Source: Massilia agri (lineage in GTDB: Bacteria > Pseudomonadota > Gammaproteobacteria > Burkholderiales > Burkholderiaceae_D). From it: DNA of 64,000 nt. The notes under the pieces are model-generated. The model was not told the DNA's origin, did not search any database, and saw only the letters and a list, made by a program, of their open reading frames with translations. This document shows positions 47,056 through 56,412 of this stretch, one piece after another (position 1 is the stretch's first letter; each line of letters starts with the position of its first letter). The stretch is taken from NCBI RefSeq assembly GCF_024753255.1, contig NZ_JANUHA010000003.1, positions 248,001-312,000 of the forward strand, written 5' to 3'. Made by a program: the position numbers and the translations under genes.

Positions 47056-48436
47056 GAAATTCATCCGCAAAATCCTTGGCGTGAAAGACGACGGCCGCGA
47101 CCCGACCCAGGCCGTTATCCTCGGCCCGGACGAACACAAGATCGACCCGCGCAACGTCTCGCGCAATGCGGTCACGGTGACCCAGACCCTGCAGGAAGCC
47201 GGCTTCAAGGCCTTCGTCGTCGGCGGCGCCGTGCGCGACCTGCTGCTGGGCGTGAAGCCCAAGGACTTCGACATCGCCACCGACGCCACGCCCGAGCAGG
47301 TCAAGCGCCTGTTCCGGCGCGCCTTCATCATCGGCCGCCGCTTCCAGATCGTGCACGTGATGTTCGGCCAGGACCTGCTGGAAGTGACGACCTTCCGCGG
47401 CAACGGCAGCGACAACGCGCCGAAGGATGAACACGGCCGCGTCCTGCGCGACAACAACTTCGGTCCCCAGCACGAAGACGCGGCGCGGCGCGACTTCACC
47501 ATCAACGCCATGTACTACGACCCGGCCACGCAAACGGTGCTGGACTACCACGGCGGCATCGAGGACATCCGTGCGAAAACCCTGCGCATCATCGGCGTGC
47601 CGGAAGCGCGCTACCGCGAAGACCCGGTGCGCATGCTGCGCGTGGTGCGCTTCGCGGCAAAGCTCGGCTTCACCATCGAGCCGACCACGCGCGCGCCGAT
47701 CCCCGTGATGGCCCCACTGATCGACAACGTGCCGGCGGCGCGCGTGTTCGACGAGATGCTCAAGCTCCTGCTGTCCGGCCATGCCCTGGCCTGCCTGAAA
47801 GAGCTGCGCTCGGCCGGCCTGCACCATGGCCTGCTGCCGCTGCTCGACGTGGTGCTGGAGCAGCCGATCGGCATGAAGTTCGTCACGCTCGCCCTGGAAT
47901 CGACCGACGGCCGCGTCAAGGCCGGCAAGGGCGTCTCGCCGGGCTTCCTGTTCGCCTCGCTGCTGTGGCACCAGGTGCTGGAAAAGTGGAATGCCTACCG
48001 CGCCGCCGGCGAATCGCCGATTCCGGCCCTGCACCTGGCGGCCGACGACGTGCTGGAGACCCAGACCGAGAACCTGGCCCTGCAGCGCCGTATCGCCACC
48101 GACATGCGCGACATCTGGGCCATGCAGCCGCGCTTCGAACGCCGCACCGGCAAGTCGCCATATAAACTGCTGGAGCACCCGCGCTTCCGCGCCGGCTACG
48201 ACTTCCTGCTGCTGCGCTGCGAGTCGGGCGAGCTGCCGGGCGAGATCGGCGAATGGTGGACGTCCTTCTATGCGGCCGAGGGCGGCGAGCGCGAAGCCCT
48301 GCTGGCGGCCGCGAATGCCCGTCCGCGCAACGGCGAAACGGGTACCGGACAAAAGCGCAAGCGTCCGCCGCGCCGCGGTCCGCGACGTTCCAATGCCGAA
48401 GGCGCGGCCTCGGCGCAAGGCGGCGGCGAGGAATGA
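47048..48436 (+). CDS. pcnB: Poly(A) polymerase I
   Basis: A 462 aa class II nucleotidyltransferase that polyadenylates RNA for decay. The catalytic domain has FVVGGAVRDLLLGVKPKDFDIATDATPEQVKRLFRR, followed by IIGRRFQIVHV, RRDFTINAMYY and RYREDPVRMLRVVRFAAKL. The C-terminus is basic (KRKRPPRRGPRRS). The ATG at 47048 overlaps the HAD stop by 8 nt. Confidence 0.95.
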   Translation: MIKKFIRKILGVKDDGRDPTQAVILGPDEHKIDPRNVSRNAVTVTQTLQEAGFKAFVVGGAVRDLLLGVKPKDFDIATDATPEQVKRLFRRAFIIGRRFQIVHVMFGQDLLEVTTFRGNGSDNAPKDEHGRVLRDNNFGPQHEDAARRDFTINAMYYDPATQTVLDYHGGIEDIRAKTLRIIGVPEARYREDPVRMLRVVRFAAKLGFTIEPTTRAPIPVMAPLIDNVPAARVFDEMLKLLLSGHALACLKELRSAGLHHGLLPLLDVVLEQPIGMKFVTLALESTDGRVKAGKGVSPGFLFASLLWHQVLEKWNAYRAAGESPIPALHLAADDVLETQTENLALQRRIATDMRDIWAMQPRFERRTGKSPYKLLEHPRFRAGYDFLLLRCESGELPGEIGEWWTSFYAAEGGEREALLAAANARPRNGETGTGQKRKRPPRRGPRRSNAEGAASAQGGGEE

Positions 48437-48906
48437 TCGCCTACGTCGGGATCGGCGCCAACCTGGGCGACGCGCAGGCCAATGTGCTGGACGCGTTGCG
48501 CAGGCTCGCCCTGCTGGACGGCACCACGTTGATCGAGACCTCGGGCCTCTACCGTACGGCGCCGGTCGACTCGAGCGGCCCCGACTACATCAATGCGGTG
48601 GCCTGCATCGACACCGCCTTCGATCCCCACGAACTGCTGGCGGCCCTGCAGGAGATCGAGCAGGCGCACGGCCGCGAGCGCCCCTACCGCAACGCCCCGC
48701 GCACCCTCGACCTCGACCTGCTGCTCTATGGCGAGCAGCGCATCCAGAGCGACACCCTGACCGTGCCGCACCCGCGCATGCACGAGCGCGGCTTCGTGCT
48801 GGCGCCACTGGCCGAGATCGCACCCGACATCGTCATCCCCGGCGTCGGCCCGATCCACGATTACCTGCCGCTGGTCGCCAGCCAGGCGGTGAAGAAGGTC
48901 TTCTGA
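48433..48906 (+). CDS. folK: HPPK, folate pyrophosphokinase
   Basis: A 157 aa 6-hydroxymethyl-dihydropterin pyrophosphokinase. Blocks are YVGIGANLGDAQANV, TSGLYRTAPVD, HGRERPYRNAPRTLDLDLLLYG and VPHPRMHERGFVLAPLAEIAP. It starts in an ATGA overlap with pcnB. Confidence 0.97.
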   Translation: MIAYVGIGANLGDAQANVLDALRRLALLDGTTLIETSGLYRTAPVDSSGPDYINAVACIDTAFDPHELLAALQEIEQAHGRERPYRNAPRTLDLDLLLYGEQRIQSDTLTVPHPRMHERGFVLAPLAEIAPDIVIPGVGPIHDYLPLVASQAVKKVF

Positions 48907-48907
48907 C

Positions 48908-49255
48908 ATGGGCCTGCCGATCTGGTTCCAGACCGCCGGCCTGCTGGTGCTGTCGAACATCTTCATGACCTTCGCGTGGTACGGCCACCTGAAGAGCCTC
49001 AACAACCGCGCCTGGTACATCGCCGCGCTCGTCAGCTGGGGCATCGCCCTCTTCGAGTACCTGCTTCAAGTGCCGGCCAACCGCATCGGCCACACGCAAT
49101 TCAGCCTGGCGCAGCTGAAGATCATGCAGGAAGCGATCACGCTCTCCGTCTTCGTGCCCTTCGCCATGCTCTATATGAACGAGCCTTTCAAGCTTGACTA
49201 CGTCTGGGCGGCGCTGTGCCTGGTCGGCGCGGTGTATTTTATTTTCCGGTCCTAA
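48908..49255 (+). CDS. DUF486 family membrane protein
   Basis: A 115 aa protein with four TM helices (LLVLSNIFMTFAWYGHL, WYIAALVSWGIALFEYLLQVPANR, ITLSVFVPFAML, DYVWAALCLVGAVYFIF). The FEYLLQVPANRIG block is characteristic. Related to small multidrug/DMT proteins; the function is unknown. It starts 1 nt after the folK stop. Confidence 0.92.
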   Translation: MGLPIWFQTAGLLVLSNIFMTFAWYGHLKSLNNRAWYIAALVSWGIALFEYLLQVPANRIGHTQFSLAQLKIMQEAITLSVFVPFAMLYMNEPFKLDYVWAALCLVGAVYFIFRS

Positions 49256-49335
49256 CCGCCTAAACGCTTTCCTGCACATTTGGCGCTGCCGGATTACACT
49301 ACGCGTTTTCCGAACGATCGTTTTAAAGGATTCCC

Positions 49336-50184
49336 ATGAGCGCTTATCTGCAGGGCCAGGACCCAGCCGCCAACGACGCACCAAAACCGGTGCGCAAGGC
49401 CGTGACCGCGCCCTCGCTGCTCGCCATGCGCGCGGCAGGCGACAAGATCACCATGCTGACCGCCTACGACGCCAGCTTCGCCTCGCTGATGGACCGCTGC
49501 GGCGTGGAAGTGCTGCTGATCGGCGATTCGCTGGGCATGGTCTGCGCCGGCTACGATTCGACCCTGCCGGTGACGGTGGCTGACGTGGCGTACCACACCG
49601 CCTCGGTCGCACGCGGCAACAAGCTCGCCCTGGTCCTGGCCGACATGCCCTTCGGCAGCTATACCACCCCGGTGGAAGCGTATAACAACGCAGTCACCCT
49701 GATGCGCGCCGGCGCCCAGATGGTCAAGATCGAAGGCGGCGCCTGGCTGGCCGAGACCGTGCGCTTCCTGGTCGAGCGCGGCATCCCCGTCTGCGCCCAT
49801 ATCGGCCTGACCCCGCAGTTCGTGCACGCCTTCGGCGGCTTCAAGGTACAGGGCAAGACCGACGCGGCGGCCGAGCAGCTGAAGGCCGACGCGCTGGCGC
49901 TGCAGGCCGCGGGCGCCTCGCTGGTGGTGCTGGAAGCCATTCCGGCGGCGCTGGGCAAGGAAGTCACCAGCCTGCTGCAAATCCCGACCATCGGCATCGG
50001 CGCGGGCCCCGACTGTTCCGGCCAGGTGCTGGTGATGCACGACCTGCTGGGCGTCTTCCCGGGCCGCAAGGCGCGCTTCGTGCGCAACTTCATGGAAGGC
50101 CAGACCAGCATCGACGGCGCCGTCACGGCCTATGTGGCGGCGGTGAAGGACGGCAGCTTCCCGGCGCCGGAACACTGCTTCTAA
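49336..50184 (+). CDS. panB: Ketopantoate hydroxymethyltransferase
   Basis: A 282 aa enzyme of pantothenate synthesis. Metal and substrate blocks are [48 protein letters not shown] and [24 protein letters not shown]. The start follows AAAGGA. panC is not adjacent here. Confidence 0.97.
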   Translation: MSAYLQGQDPAANDAPKPVRKAVTAPSLLAMRAAGDKITMLTAYDASFASLMDRCGVEVLLIGDSLGMVCAGYDSTLPVTVADVAYHTASVARGNKLALVLADMPFGSYTTPVEAYNNAVTLMRAGAQMVKIEGGAWLAETVRFLVERGIPVCAHIGLTPQFVHAFGGFKVQGKTDAAAEQLKADALALQAAGASLVVLEAIPAALGKEVTSLLQIPTIGIGAGPDCSGQVLVMHDLLGVFPGRKARFVRNFMEGQTSIDGAVTAYVAAVKDGSFPAPEHCF

Positions 50185-50194
50185 GGTAGGGGAC

Positions 50195-50704
50195 ATGGAC
50201 GGGAAGCCCAATACCACCCGTCTGTTCCTGGCCCTGTGGCCCGACCCGGCGCTGCGCCACCAGCTCAAGGAGCTGCGCGACGCCTGGACCTGGCCCAGGG
50301 CCGCCTCCCTCGTCCATCCGGACAAGCTGCACGTCACCCTGCACTTTCTCGGTGCCCTGCCGAGCGAGCGGCTGCCCGAATTCCTCGAAGGCTTCGCCGT
50401 GCCTTTCATTCCCTTCGAGCTCGTCCTCGACCGTGCGGCCCTGTGGCACAACGGGATTGCCGTGCTGGAGCCTTCGGCGCCGCCGCCCGAACTGCCGGCG
50501 CTGCACCAGCGCCTGTCCGGCGCCCTTGCCGCCCTCGGCCTGGCGCCGGAATCGCGCGCCTATCGCCCGCACGTGACGATGGCGCGCCGCGCAGGCGGCG
50601 CCGTGGCGCCGCAGGCCTGTCCGCCGGTCCTGTGGCAGGCCGGCGGCTACGCACTGGTCGAATCGAAGAATGGGATCTACACGGTGCTGCGCCACTATGC
50701 CTGA
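50195..50704 (+). CDS. thpR: RNA 2',3'-cyclic phosphodiesterase
   Basis: A 169 aa 2H-phosphoesterase (LigT/ThpR). The two HxT motifs are KLHVTLHFLG and YRPHVTMAR, and FLALWPDPALRHQL is the usual start. It is 10 nt downstream of panB. Confidence 0.93.
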   Translation: MDGKPNTTRLFLALWPDPALRHQLKELRDAWTWPRAASLVHPDKLHVTLHFLGALPSERLPEFLEGFAVPFIPFELVLDRAALWHNGIAVLEPSAPPPELPALHQRLSGALAALGLAPESRAYRPHVTMARRAGGAVAPQACPPVLWQAGGYALVESKNGIYTVLRHYA

Positions 50705-50711
50705 GCATGCC

Positions 50712-51905
50712 ATGAGCGCAGGGGCCGCATCGTTTCGCGGGATGGGGCCGCCGGCCCTTGCCGCCGCACTGGTCGATGCGCGGCGGCGCACGCTGTCCCT
50801 GTTCGATGCGCTGGCGGCCGCCGGCTACGACCGGGCGGCGCACGTGCCGCGCCTGCCGATCGTCAACCCGCCACTGTGGGAACTGGGGCATGTCGCCTGG
50901 TTCGCCGAATGGTTCGTCCTGCGCGAAGCGATGGGCACCCGGCCGGGCGATGCCGCAGGCGCTTCACTGCTGGCCCAGGGCGACGCCCTGTTCGATTCTG
51001 GCGCGGTGGCGCATGCGACGCGCTGGACGCTCGACCTGCCCGCGCCCGACACGCTCAAGGCCTACTGCCGCGGCGTGCTGGACGCGATCCTCGCGCGCCT
51101 CGCGCTTGCGCCGGACGACGACGAGGCGCTCTATCCCTACCGGCTGGCGCTGGCGCATGAAGATATGCATGGCGAAGCCCTGCTCTACACCTTGCAGACA
51201 CTGGACGCGGCGGCGCCGCCCGGCGAATCCGGAACGGAAGAAGCGACGACAGGAGGCGACATCGCCTTCGCGGGGGGCCGGTTCGATCGTGGCGGCGAGC
51301 AGTCGCGCGGCTTCGTGTTCGACAACGAAAGACAGGCGGCGCCATTTTTCGTCGCGCCCTTCGCGATCAGTGCCGGCCTGGTGTCGAATGCGGCCTACCT
51401 CGCCTTCATGCAGGCGGGCGGCTACCGTCACCCGGCCTATTGGAGCGAGGCCGGACACGCGTGGCTGGCGGCGCAGGGCCGCGAGGCGCCACGCTACTGG
51501 CGGCGCGCAGGAGCGGATTGGCAGGAGATGCGCTTCGGACGCCTGCAGGCGCTGGCCCCGGACGCACCGGTGCGCCACGTGACCCTGCACGAGGCCGAGG
51601 CCTGGTGCAACTGGGCCGGGCGGCGCCTGCCGCGCGAAGAAGAATGGGAGGTTGCGGCCGGGTCCGGGCATCCCGGCTTCGCCTGGGGCGGCCTGTGGGA
51701 ATGGACGGCCTCGCCCTTCCTCCCCTACCCGGGCTTCGCGGCGGACCGCTACCGCGAGTACTCGGCGCCCTGGTTCGGCAGCCGCCAGACCCTGCGCGGC
51801 GCTTCCTTCGCCACCGCGCCGCGCCTGCGCTCGCCCCGGTACCGGAATTTCTTCACGCCGGAGCGCGACGACATCTTCTCCGGCTTTCGCAGCTGCGCCG
51901 CCTGA
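50712..51905 (+). CDS. EgtB/SenA-like sulfoxide or selenoneine synthase
   Basis: A 397 aa non-heme iron oxygenase-like protein. The N-terminal DinB-type domain has LWELGHVAWFAEWFVLR and HEDMHGE, which supply the His-x3-His plus His facial triad. The C-terminal formylglycine-generating-type domain has VTLHEAEAWCNWAGRRLPREEEWE, GGLWEWTASPF and the ending GFRSCAA. EgtB makes the ergothioneine C-S bond and SenA makes selenoneine. The DARRRTL start and VNPPLWELGH resemble SenA, but no senB/senC or egtD is adjacent. Start 50712 is chosen over 50697. Confidence 0.8.
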   Translation: MSAGAASFRGMGPPALAAALVDARRRTLSLFDALAAAGYDRAAHVPRLPIVNPPLWELGHVAWFAEWFVLREAMGTRPGDAAGASLLAQGDALFDSGAVAHATRWTLDLPAPDTLKAYCRGVLDAILARLALAPDDDEALYPYRLALAHEDMHGEALLYTLQTLDAAAPPGESGTEEATTGGDIAFAGGRFDRGGEQSRGFVFDNERQAAPFFVAPFAISAGLVSNAAYLAFMQAGGYRHPAYWSEAGHAWLAAQGREAPRYWRRAGADWQEMRFGRLQALAPDAPVRHVTLHEAEAWCNWAGRRLPREEEWEVAAGSGHPGFAWGGLWEWTASPFLPYPGFAADRYREYSAPWFGSRQTLRGASFATAPRLRSPRYRNFFTPERDDIFSGFRSCAA

Positions 51906-52031
51906 GGCGAGGAATGCTTTACCCCTTGGAAGGGGGCAGTATCGCTTGAGGGGCCATGCCAGAATGTGTCATCCCGTCGACTGCATGAGACAGTCGGCGA
52001 TCAGATGAACCAGCACAATCTGGAGCCCACC

Positions 52032-54758
52032 ATGGTCAACTACGAAACCACGATCCAACAACTGTACGTCGCCTACTTCAACCGCCCGGCGGATCCGGGC
52101 GGCCTGGCGCACTGGCAGCGCGTCATCGAAAGCCAGGGCGGAAGCCTGGACATCGTCACCGCCGCCTTTGCCTCCTCGGACGAGTACAAGAAGGCCTACG
52201 CCGGCAAGACCAACGTCGACATCGTCAACACCGTCTACCGCAACCTGTTCGGCCGCGATGGCGAGGACGACGGCGTCAAGTTCTGGGCCGGTAAGCTCAC
52301 CGAAGGAAGCGTCATCATCGACGACGCCGTGACCGCCATCGCCGCCGGCGCCCAGGGCGCAGATCTGGTCGCCTTCGACAACAAGGTCAAGTATGCGACC
52401 AGCTTCACGAAAGCGCTGGACGTGCACCCCGAGCAGGCTGCCTACAATGGCGACGAGGCACTCGCCTACGCCAAGGCGCTGACCACCGCCGTGACCACCA
52501 ACGACACGCTCGCCACCGCCACCGCCAACCTGGAAGCCGCGACCGCCGGCTTTGTCGCGGCGAGCCGCGCGCCGATCGTGTTCACCCTGAGCGCCAACGC
52601 GGACGCCGGCGTCGCCTTCAAGGGCGGCGGCGGCAACGACACTTTCAACGCGACCGCCGCGAGCTTCTCGGCCGGCGACAGCATCCACGGCGGCGGTGGC
52701 AGGAACACCCTATCGATCGACGACGACGGCAGCGCGATGGCAGGCGCCGTACCGGGCCAGGTCTCGGTCACCAATATCCAGCAGGTCAACATCGCCACCA
52801 AAGGCGGTGTCGGCAATGCGGGCGCCTATGACATGTCGGGCTTCGCCGGCCTCGAGCAGGTGAACATCGCCGCCGGCGGCGCCGTCAACGTGAAGGTCGT
52901 CGATACGGTCGCCATCGACATCAAGACGAACGCCGGCGCCGTCACCACCCAGGGCGGCCGCGCCGTCGCCGTGGATGGCAACACGGGCGTCGCCACCCTG
53001 AACGGCAATGCCTTGATCTCGGTCAGCCTGGCCAACACCAACCAGCACGCGGTCATCAACAACGCCACCGCGGACCACGAACTGAACCTGCGCGTCAGCG
53101 AAGTCGGCAATCGCGCGACGATCACGGATGCCAACGCCAAGACCGTCAACCTGCAGGTCGGCGCCGTGCAGGGCGGTGTCGGCTCGAACATCAACCTGGC
53201 GGCCGCCAAGGCCACGGCCCTCAACATCGACAACGCCGCCAACTTCGAACTCGTCACCACTGCGCTGGCGGCGGACGACAAGCTGGCCAGCCTAAGCCTG
53301 AAGGGCGCGGGTGCCTTCAAGACCGACGCCACGGGCATCGCATCGCTGAAGACCTTCGACGCTTCGCAGTCCAGCGGCGCCAACACCGTCAGCCTGGCCA
53401 CCACTGCTGGCCTGACGGTCAAAGGCGGATCCGGCATGGACCTCGTCTCGATGCTCGGCGCACTGGCGGGCAACGCGACCGTCAACCTTGGCGCCGGCAA
53501 CGACCGTTACGACTTCACCCAGGCGGCGCTGGCCGGCGCGAAAGTCGACGGCGGCGCCGGCATCGACACCGTCGTGATGAACGACTCCGCCCTCATTGGC
53601 GCGGGCAGCCCGGTCTACAGCAACTTCGAGGTCCTCGATTTCTCGAGCGGCAAAGGCGTGTATGACCTCGACAAGGTCGGCAGCGTCACCACCCTGCACA
53701 CCCATGCACGTCTGCGTGGACCGGTCGAATTCACCAACGGCCGCGCCGACTCGCGCATCGAGATGGTCAGCCAGGACGTCAACCACGACCTGACCGGCGC
53801 GCCGGCGGACAACTTCGTCATCGGCGCCAACATCAAGTTCATCCTGAAGGATGCTTCCGGCAGCAACGACAAGCTGACCATCAGCATGAGCGCGAACGAT
53901 GCGAATGCCGACAACCGCGCCAATGGCCTGGTCAAGGCCAACAACTTCGAAACCAGCGGCATCGAGACGATCACCCTGCATTCGACCGTCAACAAGACGG
54001 AGCACGACAGTCCGGCCACCGGCAGCAATGAAGCCAAGGCCCCGTCGGACTACCTGAACAGCTTCGGCTTCCTGGACGCCCAGGGCAGCAAGACGGTGCT
54101 CGTGACGGGCGACGCGAGCCTGGACATGGTTAGCATCTACTCCGACACCCTCGAGATCTTCGACGCCTCGGCTTCCAGCGGCGACGTCAACTTCGACGGC
54201 GTGGTCCGCAGCGCAGCCGCCGCCGGCAAGGGGCTGAACTACCTCGGCAGCCAGGGCACGGATTACTACACCGCGACCGCGGCCGGCGGCGTCTTCCAGG
54301 GCAACGGCGGCGAGAAGGATTATGTGATCCTGAACCGCGACAAGGTGGTGAAGGACACCATCGTGTTCACCAAGGCCAGCGATTCGCAGCTGGTCTGGGC
54401 CAGCCAGGGCAGCAAGCAAGTCAACGACTACGATGTGATCAACAACTTCCAGGTCGGCACGGACAAGATCGACCTGTCCGCCCTGCACCTGGCGGCCGGC
54501 GCCAACCGTGACGGTTTCGCCAAGTTCAAGGTGGCGTCGAACACCGACCACATCCTGCAGTCGACGATCAAGGACGGCGCCGACGTCTTCAACGACAACG
54601 GCGTGGACCGCTCCATCGCCTTCGCCATGTACGGCGAAGACGATGGCTGGATGCTGGTCGACGTCAATGGCGACGGCAACTACACGAGCGGCACCGACAT
54701 GGCCTTCGCCATGTACGGCAACACCTCCATGCCGGGGGTCGCCGACTTCATCTTCTGA
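52032..54758 (+). CDS. DUF4214 surface/secreted protein with beta-rich repeats
   Basis: A 908 aa protein, acidic and Gly/Asn/Asp/Ala-rich with very few Cys, as in exported S-layer- or RTX-like proteins. The DUF4214 domain is residues about 5-125 (QLYVAYFNRPADPGGLAHWQRVIES, VYRNLFGRDGEDDGVKFW). A long beta-strand region follows (FKGGGGNDTFNATAASF, LGAGNDRYDF). The C-terminus carries VDVNGDGNYTSGTDMAFAMYG. There is no signal peptide, so type I secretion by a C-terminal signal is likely. The ATG at 52032 has TGGAG at good spacing. No transporter genes are adjacent. Confidence 0.82.
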   Translation: MVNYETTIQQLYVAYFNRPADPGGLAHWQRVIESQGGSLDIVTAAFASSDEYKKAYAGKTNVDIVNTVYRNLFGRDGEDDGVKFWAGKLTEGSVIIDDAVTAIAAGAQGADLVAFDNKVKYATSFTKALDVHPEQAAYNGDEALAYAKALTTAVTTNDTLATATANLEAATAGFVAASRAPIVFTLSANADAGVAFKGGGGNDTFNATAASFSAGDSIHGGGGRNTLSIDDDGSAMAGAVPGQVSVTNIQQVNIATKGGVGNAGAYDMSGFAGLEQVNIAAGGAVNVKVVDTVAIDIKTNAGAVTTQGGRAVAVDGNTGVATLNGNALISVSLANTNQHAVINNATADHELNLRVSEVGNRATITDANAKTVNLQVGAVQGGVGSNINLAAAKATALNIDNAANFELVTTALAADDKLASLSLKGAGAFKTDATGIASLKTFDASQSSGANTVSLATTAGLTVKGGSGMDLVSMLGALAGNATVNLGAGNDRYDFTQAALAGAKVDGGAGIDTVVMNDSALIGAGSPVYSNFEVLDFSSGKGVYDLDKVGSVTTLHTHARLRGPVEFTNGRADSRIEMVSQDVNHDLTGAPADNFVIGANIKFILKDASGSNDKLTISMSANDANADNRANGLVKANNFETSGIETITLHSTVNKTEHDSPATGSNEAKAPSDYLNSFGFLDAQGSKTVLVTGDASLDMVSIYSDTLEIFDASASSGDVNFDGVVRSAAAAGKGLNYLGSQGTDYYTATAAGGVFQGNGGEKDYVILNRDKVVKDTIVFTKASDSQLVWASQGSKQVNDYDVINNFQVGTDKIDLSALHLAAGANRDGFAKFKVASNTDHILQSTIKDGADVFNDNGVDRSIAFAMYGEDDGWMLVDVNGDGNYTSGTDMAFAMYGNTSMPGVADFIF

Positions 54759-54771
54759 TCCACCACTCCAC

Positions 54772-54803
54772 CATGGCCCTGTCGCACGCGCGGCAGGGCC
54801 ATG
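54772..54803. terminator. Hairpin between convergent genes
   Basis: CATGGCCCTG (54772-54781) and CAGGGCCATG (54794-54803) form a 10-bp perfect stem with a 12-nt loop. A T-run is absent, so termination strength is uncertain. Confidence 0.6.
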
Positions 54804-54809
54804 TGCGTT

Positions 54810-55208
54810 TCACGCTTTCTTCGGGCGGTAGACGGCGCACAGCTTGTTGCCGTCCGGGTCGCGCACATAGGCCAGATGCATCGCACCCAGGCTGCCTTCG
54901 CGCAGTCCGGGCGGCTCCTCGCAGGTGGTCCCGCCATGGGCGAGCGCGACGTCGTGGAACTGCTGGACCTGCTCGGGCGAGCCGCACTTGAAACCGATGG
55001 TGCCGCCATTGGCATGGCAGGCAGCTTCGCCGTTGATCGGCTCGGACACGCAGAATGCGGCGCCGTCGTGGCGGTAGAACAGGCGGGCATGCCCGCTCGG
55101 GGCGGTGTTCTCGAAAGGCGCCCCTGCGCCCAGCACGCCGAGTACGGCGTCGTAGAAGCGCTTCGAGCGTGCGATATCGTTCGTTCCGACCATGACGTGA
55201 TTGAACAT
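54810..55208 (-). CDS. VOC (glyoxalase/bleomycin-resistance superfamily) protein
   Basis: A 132 aa metal-binding fold of two beta-alpha-beta3 units. FNHVMVGTNDIARSKRFYDAVLGVLG is the first unit and HLAYVRDPDGNKLCAVYRP the second. The substrate is unknown. It is monocistronic. Confidence 0.9.
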   Translation of the reverse strand: MFNHVMVGTNDIARSKRFYDAVLGVLGAGAPFENTAPSGHARLFYRHDGAAFCVSEPINGEAACHANGGTIGFKCGSPEQVQQFHDVALAHGGTTCEEPPGLREGSLGAMHLAYVRDPDGNKLCAVYRPKKA

Positions 55209-55272
55209 TCCTGTCTTCCTCCTGGATGAATATTGGTGATTGCCGGCGACATGCCGCCGACAGTCTACATGC

Positions 55273-56412
55273 TCAGGCCTGGCGCTTGATGATCCCCGCG
55301 CTCATCGCGATGACGAGGCCCGACAGGGACAGCATGCCCAGCGCCACCATGACGCTGGAGTGCGCAGCGATATAGCCCAGCACCGGGGGCGCCATCAGGA
55401 GTCCCCCGTAGCCCAGGGTCGCCACCGCCGCCACGCCGGCGCCGGCGCCCATGCCGGGGATGCGCGAGGCCGCGCCGAACAGCAGCGGCACCACATTGGC
55501 CGCGCCGATGCCGATCAGGGCGAAGCCGCAGGCCGACAGCAGGAAGTGGGTGCTCAGCACCGCGGTGGCCAGGCCCACGAACATCGCGAGGCCCCCCAGC
55601 ACCATGACGCGCATGGGGCCGAAGCGCAGGATCAGGCGGTCGCCCGCGAAACGGCAGGCCGCCATCGCGATCGAGAAGGCGGAATAGGCAAGCGCCGCGC
55701 TGGCCGGCTCGGCGCCGGTGCGCTCGCGCATGAGCAGGGCGCTCCAGTCGACCAGCGCGCCCTCGACCGCGAAGCAGAGCAGGGCCAGCAGGCCCAGGCC
55801 CAGCGCCGCCCCGCGCGGCAGGGCGAAATGGCTGGCGGCGCCATGGGTCGGCGCGAAGTACATCACGCGCGGCGCGGCAAACGCCAGCGCGATGGCGGTG
55901 GCGATCGCCGCCGCCAGGGCGCCCTGCCCGTCGCCCCAGCCCTGGCCGATCACGAAGCCGCCCAGCGCCGCGCCCAGCAGCCCGCCGAGGCTGAAGAAAC
56001 CGTGGAAGGAAGACATGGTCGGGATGCCGCGCGCCGTCTCGACTTCGCTGGCATTGGCGTTCATGGCCACGTCCAGCGCGCCGTTGCCGACGCCGAAGAG
56101 GAAGGCCGCCACGAACAGCAGGGCCAGGTCGTTCAGCCCCATCAGGATGCCCAGCATGGTGGTGAAGAGGACGCCCGAGACGAGCGTCATGCGGCGCGTG
56201 CCCCAGCGCGCCGTGAAGCCGCCCATCAGCGGCATGGCCAGCAGGGCGCCGGCCGCGATGGTGAGCAGCACCATGGACAGGGTCGCGGTATCGATGCCGA
56301 GCCGCGCCTGCACGACCGGCACGTGCGCGGCCCACAGGCCGATGCCGGCGCCGTTGAGCAGGAAAATGGTGGAGATGGCCCAGCGCGCCTGGGAAAGAGA
56401 AGGGGTCGTCAT
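55273..56412 (-). CDS. MFS transporter (YbjJ-like)
   Basis: A 379 aa inner-membrane carrier of about 12 TMs. It has NGAGIGLWAAHVPVVQARLGI at TM1, GGFTARWGTRRMTL (motif A) and the distinctive GNGALDVAMNANASEVE and MSSFHGFFSLGGLLGAALGG segments. It overlaps the DeoR-family regulator (ATGA), suggesting sugar or sugar-derivative transport under that regulator. Confidence 0.9.
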   Translation of the reverse strand: MTTPSLSQARWAISTIFLLNGAGIGLWAAHVPVVQARLGIDTATLSMVLLTIAAGALLAMPLMGGFTARWGTRRMTLVSGVLFTTMLGILMGLNDLALLFVAAFLFGVGNGALDVAMNANASEVETARGIPTMSSFHGFFSLGGLLGAALGGFVIGQGWGDGQGALAAAIATAIALAFAAPRVMYFAPTHGAASHFALPRGAALGLGLLALLCFAVEGALVDWSALLMRERTGAEPASAALAYSAFSIAMAACRFAGDRLILRFGPMRVMVLGGLAMFVGLATAVLSTHFLLSACGFALIGIGAANVVPLLFGAASRIPGMGAGAGVAAVATLGYGGLLMAPPVLGYIAAHSSVMVALGMLSLSGLVIAMSAGIIKRQA

